Shown: positions 31,600 to 40,684, counted from the stretch's first letter. The stretch: 64,000 nucleotides of DNA from Hymenobacter norwichensis DSM 15439 (GCF_000420705.1 NZ_ATVL01000010.1:248001-312000); one strand, 5' to 3'. Notes: generated by a model not told the origin, from the sequence alone. Numbers and translations: made by a program.

Positions 31600-34065
31600 C
31601 TAGCGTGACAAGGTCCAGGCAGCCCGAACGCGCGAATTGGACTCGCCGGCGCTGCGCAGAAATACCAGCTCGTTGAGCTTACCTACGCGCCAAGTTTCCA
31701 GCATATCATCATAGGCGGCCGAGCCGGGGTTGCCGCTTTGCCCACCGGGAAACACGCCGTAGGCCTTCACCTGCGGCCCCAGCGCCACCACCATGCGCCA
31801 CGACGGCCCGGTGCGGTTGGTGGTAGCATTCACAATGCCCGCGCCGCCGCCACAGTCCAAGTCCATGTGGCCGAAGCCCGGTATCTGAAGCATGTGCAGG
31901 ATGTCAGTGCTTTTCTGGTTTTTCCAGGCCCATTTGGGGCTGATGGGGCCGTATTTGCGAGTAAGAGAGTCGGTAGCGAAGCGTAGGCTCTGGCGTACCA
32001 GCTGTGGCAGGGTTTCGCGCTGCGGCGTGCGCCGGTCGTCTATCCAACGGCTGTTTTCCTGGTGCAGAATGAGCTGCTTATTCCGGTCACGGGCCGGAAC
32101 GCGCATTTCCAGGCCGGTGGCTTTCAGCCCGAAATCATCGGCCCAAATGCGCTTGACGAGGTTGGCGTACCATAAATCATACACACTCGGCGCCAATGCG
32201 TCGGCAGAGTACTGGTAGTTCCAGCGGCGCATTTCGGTGAGCACGCGGGCCTCAGGCGAATTGCTAGCTATCAGCGTATCACCGTTGGCGGGGCCGGCTG
32301 TCAGTTCCAGTAACCGAGGCATCAGTTGTTGAGCCGTGACGTTGAGGTTGTCGTTTTGCAGCATGCGGAGGCTGTTTGGCGTCACTTGGCTCATGGCCGT
32401 TAGCCGCTCGTTGATGCGGTGCGACCGGTCGTAGCTGCCGTCGCCGTAGTCCCAGTTCAGGTAGTAGGGGTAGTCGGGGCCGGTGGAAAATTGGTTGGCC
32501 GACGCCACAAAGTTGCGCGGCGGGTTCTTCACGTGCGGATTCTGCGCGGCCGGAATCCAGCCCTGCCAGTCGTAAGCCGGGTCGGTGCCATCGAGAATAA
32601 ACTTGCCCTGATTGCGCCACTTCAGCGGAAACCGGCCGTTGGGCCAAATGGCAATATCCTTCTCGGCACTCGCAAAAATGAAGTTCTGAGCGGGCGCGCC
32701 GTAGGTGCTTAGCGCGGCGGTGTAATCCTGGTAGTTGTGGGCGCGGTTGAGGCGGTAAAACGTCTGGAACTCGTTGGCCGCGTCGTGGGCGGTCCAGCGC
32801 ATGGCGTGAGCAATGGGCGTTTGGGCCAAGAAGGGCTTCTCCGGCTTGTCGTACACGATGGGGCCGTGGTGGGTGTAGAGCACCGTATCGAGGCGGTCGG
32901 GCTGGCCGCGTACTTTGATATGTTCCACCACCCGGCGCACCGGTTTCCAACGGTTGTCGTGCCAGTATTCGCGCCGGGTGTGGTCCCGGAACTTGATTTG
33001 GTACCAGTCCAGCACGTCGGCGGCCACGTTGGTCACGCCCCAGGCCACTTGCTCGTTGAAGCCGATAATGGCAAACGGCACGCCCGGAATACTCACGCCG
33101 TACACGTTCACGCCGGGTCCCGCTAGCTGCACCTGATACCAGATGCTAGGCAGATTCAGCTGCAAGTGCGGGTCGTTGGCCAGCAGCGGAAAGCCCGAAA
33201 CCGACTTCGCCCCGCTCACCGCAAAGTTGTTGGAGCCCAGCTCCGGGTCCGGCTCGTTCTGTGGCACCTTATCAGACATGGCCGCCGTGAAGCTAGGCGG
33301 CGTGGCCGGTACCGGCAGCGGCTTGAAATCCAGCGGCGTGCCCACCGGCACAATGGGTTCTTCCTGCACCGGATAGTCGGGAAACAGGTCCTTCACCACC
33401 GCCGGGCCGTACTTGGCCAGCGCGTTGCTCATGCGCAAATCGTCGGAGCGGCCACTTAAATCGAAGGCCATGTACTTCAGGATCAACGAGCATTTCAGTG
33501 GGCTCCAAGGCTCGGGCGCGTAGTCGAGCAGCTTGTACTCGAAGGGCATGGTTTTCGGCGTGAGCGTATTAATGTAGGCATTCACCCCATCCGAATACGA
33601 AGTCAGTACCCCGCGGACCAGCGGGTCGGTCATGGCCGAATCCAAGGACTTTTGCGCCCCGTAGGGCAAGCCCATGCGCCGAAAAAACCGGTCGGTTTCC
33701 AGCCGCGCCGGCCCCACGATTTCCGCGAGCCGCCCGGCTGCTACGTGGGTGATGAAATCCATCTGCCAAAGCCGGTCTTGGGCCGTGAGGTAGCCCTGGG
33801 TGTAGTACAGGTCGTGGTCGTTCTGGGCGAAGATGTGCGGCACCCGCTTATCGTCGAAGCGCACTTGCACGGGCTGTTGCAGGCCGGGCAGCCGCAAGGT
33901 TTGCTGCTCCGGGAAGGCGTCGGCGGTTTCGCCGTTCTGCCAGAACCCGCGGAACGGGCTCAGCAGCTTGCCAATCGGTGGGATGTCGCCGTGCTTGGTA
34001 TTGAGTACCCACGTAAGGGTTAGGGCAACAACAGTGGCCAGCACGGCCCGAACGTAATGCAGCAT
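31600..34065 (-). CDS. Penicillin acylase family N-terminal-nucleophile hydrolase
   Basis: An 821-residue precursor with an N-terminal membrane/signal segment (~6-22). The autocatalytic cleavage site is visible at Gly277-Ser278 (ELGSNNFAVSG), where Ser278 becomes the nucleophile of the beta chain. Other family marks are VRFDDKRVPHIFAQNDHDLYY in the alpha chain and NDPHLQLNLPSIWY, PNGRFPLKW and GGQSGNPGS. Members cleave amide bonds of penicillins, acyl-homoserine lactones or other N-acyl compounds; the true substrate cannot be read from sequence. It lies 50 bp upstream of the four-TonB_C gene on the same strand, so they may be co-transcribed. Confidence 0.95.
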   Translation of the reverse strand: MLHYVRAVLATVVALTLTWVLNTKHGDIPPIGKLLSPFRGFWQNGETADAFPEQQTLRLPGLQQPVQVRFDDKRVPHIFAQNDHDLYYTQGYLTAQDRLWQMDFITHVAAGRLAEIVGPARLETDRFFRRMGLPYGAQKSLDSAMTDPLVRGVLTSYSDGVNAYINTLTPKTMPFEYKLLDYAPEPWSPLKCSLILKYMAFDLSGRSDDLRMSNALAKYGPAVVKDLFPDYPVQEEPIVPVGTPLDFKPLPVPATPPSFTAAMSDKVPQNEPDPELGSNNFAVSGAKSVSGFPLLANDPHLQLNLPSIWYQVQLAGPGVNVYGVSIPGVPFAIIGFNEQVAWGVTNVAADVLDWYQIKFRDHTRREYWHDNRWKPVRRVVEHIKVRGQPDRLDTVLYTHHGPIVYDKPEKPFLAQTPIAHAMRWTAHDAANEFQTFYRLNRAHNYQDYTAALSTYGAPAQNFIFASAEKDIAIWPNGRFPLKWRNQGKFILDGTDPAYDWQGWIPAAQNPHVKNPPRNFVASANQFSTGPDYPYYLNWDYGDGSYDRSHRINERLTAMSQVTPNSLRMLQNDNLNVTAQQLMPRLLELTAGPANGDTLIASNSPEARVLTEMRRWNYQYSADALAPSVYDLWYANLVKRIWADDFGLKATGLEMRVPARDRNKQLILHQENSRWIDDRRTPQRETLPQLVRQSLRFATDSLTRKYGPISPKWAWKNQKSTDILHMLQIPGFGHMDLDCGGGAGIVNATTNRTGPSWRMVVALGPQVKAYGVFPGGQSGNPGSAAYDDMLETWRVGKLNELVFLRSAGESNSRVRAAWTLSR

Positions 34066-34109
34066 AAGTCAGGCAGGTAAGGTGTCCGCCTCACAACATT
34101 CGACAAAAA

Positions 34110-34149
34110 AACGCGGCGCGCAAACCATAACTAGGTCGCACGCCGCGTT
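34110..34149 (-). terminator. Terminator after beta-barrel gene 1
   Basis: AACGCGGCG (34110-34118) pairs with CGCCGCGTT (34141-34149), with an A run at 34105-34110 (T run on the minus strand). It lies 40 bp past the stop at 34189 and 44 bp before the acylase start. Confidence 0.75.
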
Positions 34150-34188
34150 GACGCTGAATCAGGACGGTATTGCGCCGGGGTAGGTTGC

Positions 34189-34758
34189 TTACTTTGACGG
34201 CAAGAACACCGAGAAGCCCGCCCGTACGTCAAGGTAGCCGATGGTAGGATTCGGGCCGTTGTTGTCGCGGCCGTAACCGGCAACAACTTCTAGGGCCGCA
34301 CCGGGAGTTAAAAAGTAGTTGTAGCCTAGGCCAACCGCAAAGTTTTTATTGGTGCTAGAATACTTCTCATTGTAATCAACTTCAACCTTGGTATTGCTGC
34401 GTTCAATCCCGACGCTTGCCTGCCCGAAAAAGCGGTGTGGCGTAGTGCCCGCGAAATAATAGCGCGCAAAAGGGGCCAAGCCGTAGGAAACAGTACGACG
34501 GCTATATTCCTGAAAAGAGCCATTGTCGCTGCTAAGCCGCTGATAGCCCAGCGTCACGCTAGTGCCAAGTAAGAAATCATCGGTTAAAAAGACGCCCGCC
34601 GACGGAAACAGTGTTACGCCTATGCCACTGTCGTTTTGGCTTTGGGTGTAGTCGAGGCTGCCAATGTTGACCCCGATGAATTTAGAGCCTTTGGTGGTTT
34701 GGGCCATGGCCGATGTGCACAATATGCCGCAGGCTCCCAGTAGGAATAGCTTTTTCAT
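34189..34758 (-). CDS. Outer-membrane beta-barrel protein, copy 1
   Basis: A 189-residue protein (start ATG 34758, MKKLFLLGACGILCTSAMAQ signal peptide) with alternating amphipathic strands, SGIGVTLFPSAGVFLTDDFLLGTSVTLGYQ, FARYYF and LGYNYFLTPGAALEVVAGYG, ending FSVFLPSK. This is the eight-stranded 'outer membrane beta-barrel' type frequent in Bacteroidota. The next gene on the same strand (34786-35376) is a clear paralogue, 27 bp upstream, so they form a duplicated pair. Function unknown. Confidence 0.85.
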   Translation of the reverse strand: MKKLFLLGACGILCTSAMAQTTKGSKFIGVNIGSLDYTQSQNDSGIGVTLFPSAGVFLTDDFLLGTSVTLGYQRLSSDNGSFQEYSRRTVSYGLAPFARYYFAGTTPHRFFGQASVGIERSNTKVEVDYNEKYSSTNKNFAVGLGYNYFLTPGAALEVVAGYGRDNNGPNPTIGYLDVRAGFSVFLPSK

Positions 34759-34785
34759 GTTCAAATAGATAGGAGGATACGCTGA

Positions 34786-35376
34786 CTATTCAGTAGGCAC
34801 AGTGGCGGCTTGGCGGGAGGGCAGGAAAATGGCAAAACCCGCCCGGATACTGAAGGTGCCGTTCGAAGTGCCATCGACGCCGTTGCGGTTGTAGCCAGCT
34901 GTTGCTTCTAGGGCCGCACCCGGCGTCAGAAAGTAGTTGTAGCCTAAGCCCAAACCTAGTATGCCATAGGGATTGGTGTTTGAACTCGACCCGAAGGACC
35001 CTTCACTCTTAGTATTTAGCCAAACCAGCCCGGCGTTCAACTGCCCGAAAAGTCGGTGCTTGTCCGCGCCCACAAGGTAATACCGGGCAAACGGTACCGC
35101 TCCGTAGGTGATTTGGCGTATCGAACTGTCGTAGAACCCCTCGCGCTTTGAGTTCCTGTACCCCAAGTCGGCAGTTACACCCAGCAGAAACTTGTCGGCC
35201 ACGAACTTGCCCACCGTCGGGTACAGCGACACTGCGAAGTTGCTGTTTTGTTGTTTGACTTTGCTGTAGCGCAGGTTGCCTAGGCTAGCACCCCAGTAGG
35301 TAGTGCCTTTTTCGGTTTGCGCCGAGGCAGTGGTGAAGGCCAGCCCACCCAGGGCTAGCAGTAGTAATTTCTTCAT
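34786..35376 (-). CDS. Outer-membrane beta-barrel protein, copy 2
   Basis: A 196-residue paralogue of 34189-34758: signal MKKLLLLALGGLAFTTASAQ, then TYWGASLGNLRYSK, VSLYPTVGKFVADKFLLGVTADLGYRN, FARYYLVGADKHRLFGQ, LGYNYFLTPGAALEATAGYN and FSIRAGFAIFLPSR. Same fold expected. The 27-bp gap and shared strand imply one transcript with copy 1. The pair presumably arose by tandem duplication, and no specific function can be assigned. Confidence 0.85.
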   Translation of the reverse strand: MKKLLLLALGGLAFTTASAQTEKGTTYWGASLGNLRYSKVKQQNSNFAVSLYPTVGKFVADKFLLGVTADLGYRNSKREGFYDSSIRQITYGAVPFARYYLVGADKHRLFGQLNAGLVWLNTKSEGSFGSSSNTNPYGILGLGLGYNYFLTPGAALEATAGYNRNGVDGTSNGTFSIRAGFAIFLPSRQAATVPTE

Positions 35377-35442
35377 TGAAGAATAATTGTCGTTAGGAAT
35401 AGGACGTAGTTAGGCAAAAGATAAGGCCGACCAACGCAAAAA

Positions 35443-35471
35443 AGCCGCTGACACACGTGGTGTCAACGGCT
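35443..35471 (-). terminator. Terminator after rlpA
   Basis: AGCCG-TGACAC pairs with GTGTCA-ACGGCT around ACGTG (35443-35471), with an A run at 35438-35443. It is 26 bp past the rlpA stop. Confidence 0.75.
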
Positions 35472-35496
35472 CTTGCACGGATTGTAGTATAGCTGC

Positions 35497-36315
35497 TTAC
35501 AGATTTTCGCCCTGCCGAACCAGACCCGTTACGCCCACTTTGGTGAGGCGGGCACACAATGCCTTGGCTTCGGCGGGAGTAGCGAAGCGGCCTACTACCA
35601 CGCGGCTTAGGGTTTTGCCTTCGGGGGTGCTGGTGGCCACAGTGGTAGCCAAGAGCTTGGGGTCAAGGGCTTGAATCCGGTCAATCATGGCTTGGGCGTT
35701 GCGTACGTCGCCAAAGGTTCCAGCCTGTACCACGTAGGTGGCAGTGGGTTCGGGCAGGCGTGCTATGTCGTCGGCTTCGGTACCACCCGCTACGATGTCG
35801 GTATGCAAGCTGGCTTCTGTTACGCTAGCTGGGTTGTCGAGCAATAACGCTAGGTCGGCGGGTGCTTGGGTGATGCCGAGGGGGGTGTCTTCAGGTACTA
35901 TTTCAGCCAGCACCGATACAGCGCCCTGCGTGACAATGCCTAGCGGGCGAGCGGCTACTTCCGATAGGTCGAGGATACGCTGATGGCGGAAAGGGCCCCG
36001 GTCGGAAACCCGCACCACAACGGATGCGGAGGTTTCGGGATTGGTTACGCGCAGCTTGGTGCCAAAGGGCAGCGTCTTGTGGGCGCAGGTGAATTTGTTG
36101 CGGTCGAACCGCTCGCCGCTACTAGTTGGCTTGCCTTGGTGCTCCCGGCCGTACCAAGAGGCGCGGCCCCGGAGCAGGGCTGCCCGGCGGGCAGCCATAG
36201 CCGTTGTTTTATCGTCGTCGGGGGCAGCTTGTACTACAGTAGCAAACAAGAGTAACCAGGAAAAACACAATCGGATAAGGAAGCTCGAAGAACTCAGTTG
36301 TAGAGGCAACTTCAT
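35497..36315 (-). CDS. rlpA: RlpA-like septal ring lytic transglycosylase with SPOR domain
   Basis: A 272-residue envelope protein. Signal peptide at ~1-30, double-psi beta-barrel domain at ~48-145 (GRASWYGREHQGKPTSSGERFD, SDRGPFRHQRILDLSEVAA), linker, then a SPOR domain at ~192-270 (TYVVQAGTFGDVRNAQAM, RVVVGRFATPAEAKAL). RlpA enzymes cleave peptidoglycan strands lacking stem peptides, and SPOR binds such denuded glycan at the division site. A single-gene unit between two non-coding gaps, ending at the terminator 35443-35471. Confidence 0.94.
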   Translation of the reverse strand: MKLPLQLSSSSFLIRLCFSWLLLFATVVQAAPDDDKTTAMAARRAALLRGRASWYGREHQGKPTSSGERFDRNKFTCAHKTLPFGTKLRVTNPETSASVVVRVSDRGPFRHQRILDLSEVAARPLGIVTQGAVSVLAEIVPEDTPLGITQAPADLALLLDNPASVTEASLHTDIVAGGTEADDIARLPEPTATYVVQAGTFGDVRNAQAMIDRIQALDPKLLATTVATSTPEGKTLSRVVVGRFATPAEAKALCARLTKVGVTGLVRQGENL

Positions 36316-36694
36316 TGGTGGGCTATAATGATGAACATGTCAAAGCTAACCGAGCCCAGCAAATTTCAACCTCACGGATGGGGCAGCACCAGCTTATGCT
36401 GGTCTGTAAATTGTCTTTTTCGTATAAAACTTGCATTTAAGTAATTCTATGTGGTAATACGTGAAAAGGTGGTTGTGTTTAGTTGAGCCGTGTTTAGCAC
36501 TATTAAAAGACAATCGGCTTATGCCATTTTAAATAAGATTATCTGCCGCTTAAAAAATTTTGGCTTGCAGCGCAGCTGTATTGCAAATGGCGGGTTGCAT
36601 AAGTCGCGGAATTTTCATAAGAGAAGTAAAGGTATGCCTCTGGTGTCGGTGCTTCGTTTTCAGCCCATCCGTCAATTTCGCCGTAAGTTGCTGT
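36316..36694. other. Non-coding gap between divergent rlpA and DUF72 gene
   Basis: About 379 bp, notably AT-rich. It contains a small hairpin ACCAGC-TTAT-GCTGGT (36387-36402). An open frame from 36560 leads into the DUF72 gene but looks like read-through, not coding. Both promoters should be here; none was identified with confidence. Confidence 0.6.
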
Positions 36695-37606
36695 ATGGAT
36701 TTTGGCCGCCTTTCCGACCTGCGTTACGTTGATTTTCGCCTCCCCCCCGACCACCCCGACACGGCTGCTGTGCTGGCCCGAGCGGCCACGACCCCTGCCC
36801 CGCCTCAGGTGTTCGTGGGCTGCCCCATCTGGACCAACAAGGCGTGGCTGGGCTCGTATTTCCCGGCCGGCATCCGCGACGCCGAGTACCTGCACCACTA
36901 CGCCCGGCAGTTCAACAGCCTGGAGCTAAATACCACGCATTACCGCATCCCCGACGCACCCACCGTGCGCAAGTGGCGCGATGCTGTACCGGTTGGTTTC
37001 AAGTTCTGCCCCAAGCTGCCCCAGGTTATCAGCCACGACCGGGCCCTATATAATGTGGACGACCTCACGGTTAGCTTTTGCCGTTCTATCCGGGAACTGA
37101 ACGAGCGGCTTGGCTGGTGCTTGTTGCAGCTGCCGCCCACCTTCGGCCCCGAGCACCTGAGCCGCTTGGAACGGTATCTGCTCGACTTCCCGGCGGATAT
37201 TCCGCTGGCCGTAGAACTGCGCCACCCCGGCTGGTACACCGATAAGGTGGCATTTGCGGCGGTGGCAGCCATGCTCGAAGCCATCAACAAAACGCTGGTT
37301 ATTTCGGATGTAGCTGGCCGCCGCGACGTGCTGGCCATGCGCCTGACCACGCCCACGGCGTTTATCCGCTTCAACGGTCACGGCCTCATCCAGTCCGACT
37401 ACCAGCGCGCTGACTACTGGGCCACGCGCATTGCCGAGTGGTTGCAACAGGGCCTGCACACCGTGTATTTCTTTGTGCACCAGAAGGACATCATGCACAC
37501 CCCACTCTGGACGCAGTATTTTCTGGAAAAGCTGAACGGCCTCACCGGCCTCACTGTGCCCGCGCCGCGCATCATTCCGCAGCCAGTGCAAGGCAGCTTG
37601 TTTTAG
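36695..37606 (+). CDS. DUF72 family protein (TIM barrel)
   Basis: A 303-residue DUF72 protein; the ATG at 36695 (MDFGRLSDLRYVDFRLP) is preferred to 36560 because upstream codons do not look coding. Family marks: VFVGCPIWTNKAWLGSYFP, LNSLE-like FNSLELNTTHYRIP, VGFKFCPKLPQ, CLLQLPPTFGPEHL and AVELRHPGWY, which outline the TIM-barrel strands. The biochemical role of DUF72 is not established. A 13-bp perfect hairpin at 37667-37702 ends the gene. Confidence 0.9.
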   Translation: MDFGRLSDLRYVDFRLPPDHPDTAAVLARAATTPAPPQVFVGCPIWTNKAWLGSYFPAGIRDAEYLHHYARQFNSLELNTTHYRIPDAPTVRKWRDAVPVGFKFCPKLPQVISHDRALYNVDDLTVSFCRSIRELNERLGWCLLQLPPTFGPEHLSRLERYLLDFPADIPLAVELRHPGWYTDKVAFAAVAAMLEAINKTLVISDVAGRRDVLAMRLTTPTAFIRFNGHGLIQSDYQRADYWATRIAEWLQQGLHTVYFFVHQKDIMHTPLWTQYFLEKLNGLTGLTVPAPRIIPQPVQGSLF

Positions 37607-37666
37607 GTGGTGGCTGATTGATGATGGCTGGTTGTTGATTGGTAATTTCAGCAACAGCAAAACGAA

Positions 37667-37702
37667 CAACGGCGAGACGCCATACCTAACGTCTCGCCGT
37701 TG
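37667..37702 (+). terminator. Hairpin after DUF72 gene
   Basis: CAACGGCGAGACG (37667-37679) pairs exactly with CGTCTCGCCGTTG (37690-37702), loop 10 nt. It lies 60 bp past the stop in the 225-bp gap before the reductase gene. The rest of the gap is GATTG/CAATC-rich repeat-like sequence. Confidence 0.7.
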
Positions 37703-37831
37703 AACAACCAAAACCGCGCCGTTGAAAACAATATCAGCAACGCCGAAACGCGAACCGAAAGTCAGCAAATCAAGTGTCACGTCTTTACATCGGACGGTAA
37801 CAATCAACTACCACCAACCACCAATCCAACC

Positions 37832-38827
37832 ATGCACTACCTGCCTTCGCCTGCCCGCTACCAGCACATGACCTACCGCCGCAGTGGCCGCAGCGGCCTA
37901 AAGCTCCCGGCCGTATCGTTGGGGCTGTGGCACAATTTCGGGGACGTAGACCAGCTAGCCAACTTCCGCGCCATTTTGCACCGAGCTTTTGATAGCGGCG
38001 TTACGCATTTTGATCTGGCCAACAATTACGGTCCGCCGCCCGGCTCGGCGGAAATCAACTTCGGGCGGATTCTGAAAGAGGATTTCCAGGGTTACCGCGA
38101 CGAGCTGATTATCTCTTCGAAAGCTGGCTACACCATGTGGGACGGGCCGTACGGCGACTGGGGCTCGCGGAAGTACTTGGTGTCGAGCCTCGACCAAAGC
38201 CTCAAGCGCATGGGCCTCGACTACGTGGACATCTTCTACCACCACCGCCCCGACCCCGAAACGCCACTCTACGAAACCATGAGTACCCTCGACTTACTGG
38301 TGCGACAGGGCAAGGCGCTGTACGTGGGCTTAAGCAACTACCAGCCCGCCGAGGCCGCCGAGGCCATCCGAATTCTGCGCGAGTTGGGCACGCCCTGCCT
38401 TATTCACCAGCCCAAATACTCTATCTTCGAGCGGTGGGTGGAAGATGGCCTGCTGGATTTGCTGGGCGAGGAAGGGGTAGGCTGCATCCCGTTTTCGCCC
38501 CTGGCCCAAGGCCTGCTCACCGACAAGTACCTGCACGGCGTCCCCAGTGATTCTAGAGTGGCAAAAGGTGTAGGCTTCCTAACTTCAACCCAACTCACGC
38601 CGGAGCGCCTAGAGCAAATTCGGCAGTTAAACGAACTGGCGAAGTCGCGCAACCAAAGCCTGGCTCAAATGGCGCTGGCCTGGATTCTGAAAGACGAGCG
38701 GGTTACGTCGGTCCTCATCGGGGCCAGCAAGCCCGAGCAGCTTACCGACTCGCTCCGTAGCTTGGAAAACACCACGTTCAGTGCCGAGGAACTAGCGATA
38801 ATTGATAAGCAGTCGGGTAAGCAGTAG
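37832..38827 (+). CDS. Aldo/keto reductase (YghZ/L-glyceraldehyde 3-phosphate reductase type)
   Basis: A 331-residue AKR; start ATG at 37832 (MHYLPSPARYQHMTYRR), since the preceding open frame crosses a hairpin. The catalytic tetrad is visible: Asp and Tyr in HFDLANNYGPPPGSAE, Lys in ISSKAGYTMW, His in YHHRPDPETPLYE. The NADPH-binding C-terminal part includes VLIGASKPEQL. It has the long form with WDGPYGDWGSRKYL typical of YghZ-like enzymes, which reduce small aldehydes including methylglyoxal and L-glyceraldehyde 3-phosphate. Physiological substrate here unproven. Confidence 0.93.
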   Translation: MHYLPSPARYQHMTYRRSGRSGLKLPAVSLGLWHNFGDVDQLANFRAILHRAFDSGVTHFDLANNYGPPPGSAEINFGRILKEDFQGYRDELIISSKAGYTMWDGPYGDWGSRKYLVSSLDQSLKRMGLDYVDIFYHHRPDPETPLYETMSTLDLLVRQGKALYVGLSNYQPAEAAEAIRILRELGTPCLIHQPKYSIFERWVEDGLLDLLGEEGVGCIPFSPLAQGLLTDKYLHGVPSDSRVAKGVGFLTSTQLTPERLEQIRQLNELAKSRNQSLAQMALAWILKDERVTSVLIGASKPEQLTDSLRSLENTTFSAEELAIIDKQSGKQ

Positions 38828-38854
38828 TGTGTAAAAAAAGTTTTACATAAGCCA

Positions 38855-38948
38855 TCATGCAGAGGCGGAGCCGAAGCATTTCGCCTGTTGACGTTAGTTT
38901 ACTAACCAACATCAGCACGCGAGATGCTTTGGCTCCGCCTCTGTATGA
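38855..38948. repeat. Long palindrome (30-bp arms), family P copy 3
   Basis: Arms at 38855-38884 and 38919-38948 pair with three exceptions, and all three are G-U pairs in the plus-strand RNA. The arm reads TCATGCAGAGGCGGAGCCGA. It sits between the convergent ends of the reductase gene (38827) and the gene ending at 38974. Shared scaffold with 1059-1151 and 2888-2985, including CAGCACGCGAGATGCTTTGG in the right arm. Confidence 0.9.
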
Positions 38949-38973
38949 CGAGCCTTTTCAATAGACGAACCAC

Positions 38974-39720
38974 TTACCGCCCCAGCGCCAGCCCGATGCG
39001 GAAGCTGCCGGCCAAATCAAAGTCATCGACTTCAGGGACCAGCTTGGTGCACACACCGATGTTGAAATCGACGAAGCCATATTGGCCCAGGCGGCGCTGC
39101 AAGCCGTAGAGTAGCGCCATATCGGCCCGCACGAGGGGTTTGGTGGTTTCGTAGTAGTAAAATGGGGTTTCGTGAGAGTAGCGGCCGAAGCCACTACCAA
39201 CGGCTACGGATAGGTAGTTGGCCGAGAAATTACTGGCGCTTTTGCCCTTCCGAATCCGCTCATCCAAGTTGTAGTAGAAACGGCCTGCCACTTGGGAGCG
39301 GACACTGAAACTACGGCGTACCGGCCCGCCCACAAACCGGCGGAACCGGGTGAAATCCGGACTCAATTCGGTCATTATGGATACGTCGGGGCGCAGTTTC
39401 TGTTCATAAATCAGGTACACGCCGAAGCGGGCGTAGGCTTCGTCATATTCCAGATTAGAAAGCGGCGCGTCCAAGTTGTTCAAGCCCAATTTCCAGAGGC
39501 GTTGTTCTTCCACTTGCAACCGCGCCAGCTTGCTATACGCCCGGCCCAACTGCCTGCGCGGGGGCTCGGTTTCCAGTACGGTTTCCTCACTGTAGCGAAT
39601 CCGAGCGGTGTCGGGGGCAGTGGTTTGAGCCGCTACTGGGCGCAAGCCGCCTGCCAGCAGCGCCCCACAGAACAAGACAACACGCACTAGTACTGAGCTG
39701 GAAAAGGGAACTTGAATCAT
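38974..39720 (-). CDS. Secreted beta-strand-rich protein, unknown function
   Basis: A 248-residue protein (start ATG 39720, MIQVPFSSSVLVRVVLF) with a signal peptide to VAAQ (~31). The rest has alternating strands (FGVYLIYEQKLRPDVSIMTELSP, VAGRFYYNLDERIRKGKS, YLSVAVGSGFGRYS, FVDFNIGVCTKLV, FRIGLALGR) resembling a small outer-membrane beta-barrel. It lies 22 bp after the gene at 39743-40684 on the same strand and may belong to the sigma-factor operon. No specific family recognised. Confidence 0.75.
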   Translation of the reverse strand: MIQVPFSSSVLVRVVLFCGALLAGGLRPVAAQTTAPDTARIRYSEETVLETEPPRRQLGRAYSKLARLQVEEQRLWKLGLNNLDAPLSNLEYDEAYARFGVYLIYEQKLRPDVSIMTELSPDFTRFRRFVGGPVRRSFSVRSQVAGRFYYNLDERIRKGKSASNFSANYLSVAVGSGFGRYSHETPFYYYETTKPLVRADMALLYGLQRRLGQYGFVDFNIGVCTKLVPEVDDFDLAGSFRIGLALGR

Positions 39721-39742
39721 GGGGGCAAGGTAGGCAACCCGG

Positions 39743-40684
39743 CTACGGCCGCACAAGCAGCGGCTGAGTTTGGAGCGTAATGGGGGCGTAGGAGGTAATC
39801 ACGCGGATGAGCGGCAGCTTGGCATCGTTGGTGACTTCCAGTAGGTTGCGGCCAGTAAGCGTACGTTTAGAAGTGTAGCTGGCCGGGATGGTGAGCTTGC
39901 CTTGGTTGGTGGTGAGGTGGTAGTTGAAGCTGCTCAGCCGCGGCACGCCCACGGTTACCTCGGTGCGCGACGCATCCACAAACGCACTTTTCAGTTCGTC
40001 GCTGGGCTCTAGCACAATGCTGCCGTAGGCGTTGCTGATGGCGTAGGTGCCGCCGGCCCCAGTCAGCTGCACCGCCGACTTATCGGCCCGGCAGATGAAG
40101 GCGCAGTTGAGGTTGGAGCCGGTTAGCTCGGCGTAGCGCACAGTAGCTTCCAGGCTGCCGCGCAGGTTACTAAGCGTAACCGCCCCGAAATCCTGAGTTA
40201 GCAGTTGGCGGCCGGTCAGGTCCGACAGCTCGGTCTGGCCGTAGGCATTGATGATTTCCAGCGGGTTGCCAGCCGGCATCATCACCACATATTCGGCGCG
40301 TAAGTCGCTCCGCACGGGCGGCATACCCGGCGTTACGGCAAAGTAGTTCACTAGGTCGATGGTGGTGCCTTTGCGCGCTATCTGGTAGCGGGCGGCGGGG
40401 AGCTCTCGTTCGGCAATGGTGCGCTCGGGGTGGCGGGCGCTCAGCTTAAGCACCACCTGCACGGTGGGTTTGTCCCAGCCCTGCACCTTGAGGGTGGCTT
40501 TTTCGGCCCGAATCCGAATCAGTGTGCCGGTGGGGCAGGCCAGGGTTTGCTCAATGGTGCGGGTGAGCACCTGCACCTTGCGCTGCGCCTGCGCCGCTGG
40601 CAGCGTCAGCAGCAAGCACAGCAGCCCCAGCAGTAGGTCGCCCCAGCGGCGCGGCCGCCAGACGTAGAAAGGGTAAGCACTCAT
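39743..40684 (-). CDS. Secreted beta-helical protein (DUF4097/adhesin-like)
   Basis: A 313-residue protein (start ATG 40684, MSAYPFYVWRPRRW) with a signal peptide to AAQA (~33). The body shows short repeated strand turns (EIINAYGQTELSDLTGRQLLTQDFGAVTLSNLRGSL, YAISNAYGSIVLEPS) typical of the DUF4097-type right-handed beta-helix often called putative adhesin. The start codon overlaps the stop of the anti-sigma gene (ATGA), so it is translated with it and is a candidate product of the regulated response. Function unknown. Confidence 0.8.
   Translation of the reverse strand: MSAYPFYVWRPRRWGDLLLGLLCLLLTLPAAQAQRKVQVLTRTIEQTLACPTGTLIRIRAEKATLKVQGWDKPTVQVVLKLSARHPERTIAERELPAARYQIARKGTTIDLVNYFAVTPGMPPVRSDLRAEYVVMMPAGNPLEIINAYGQTELSDLTGRQLLTQDFGAVTLSNLRGSLEATVRYAELTGSNLNCAFICRADKSAVQLTGAGGTYAISNAYGSIVLEPSDELKSAFVDASRTEVTVGVPRLSSFNYHLTTNQGKLTIPASYTSKRTLTGRNLLEVTNDAKLPLIRVITSYAPITLQTQPLLVRP

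Noticed and set aside
32279..32950. 223-residue frame overlapping the penicillin acylase gene
   Set aside because: Same-strand alternative frame in a strong coding gene, Arg/Pro/Gln-rich composition typical of a shadow frame.
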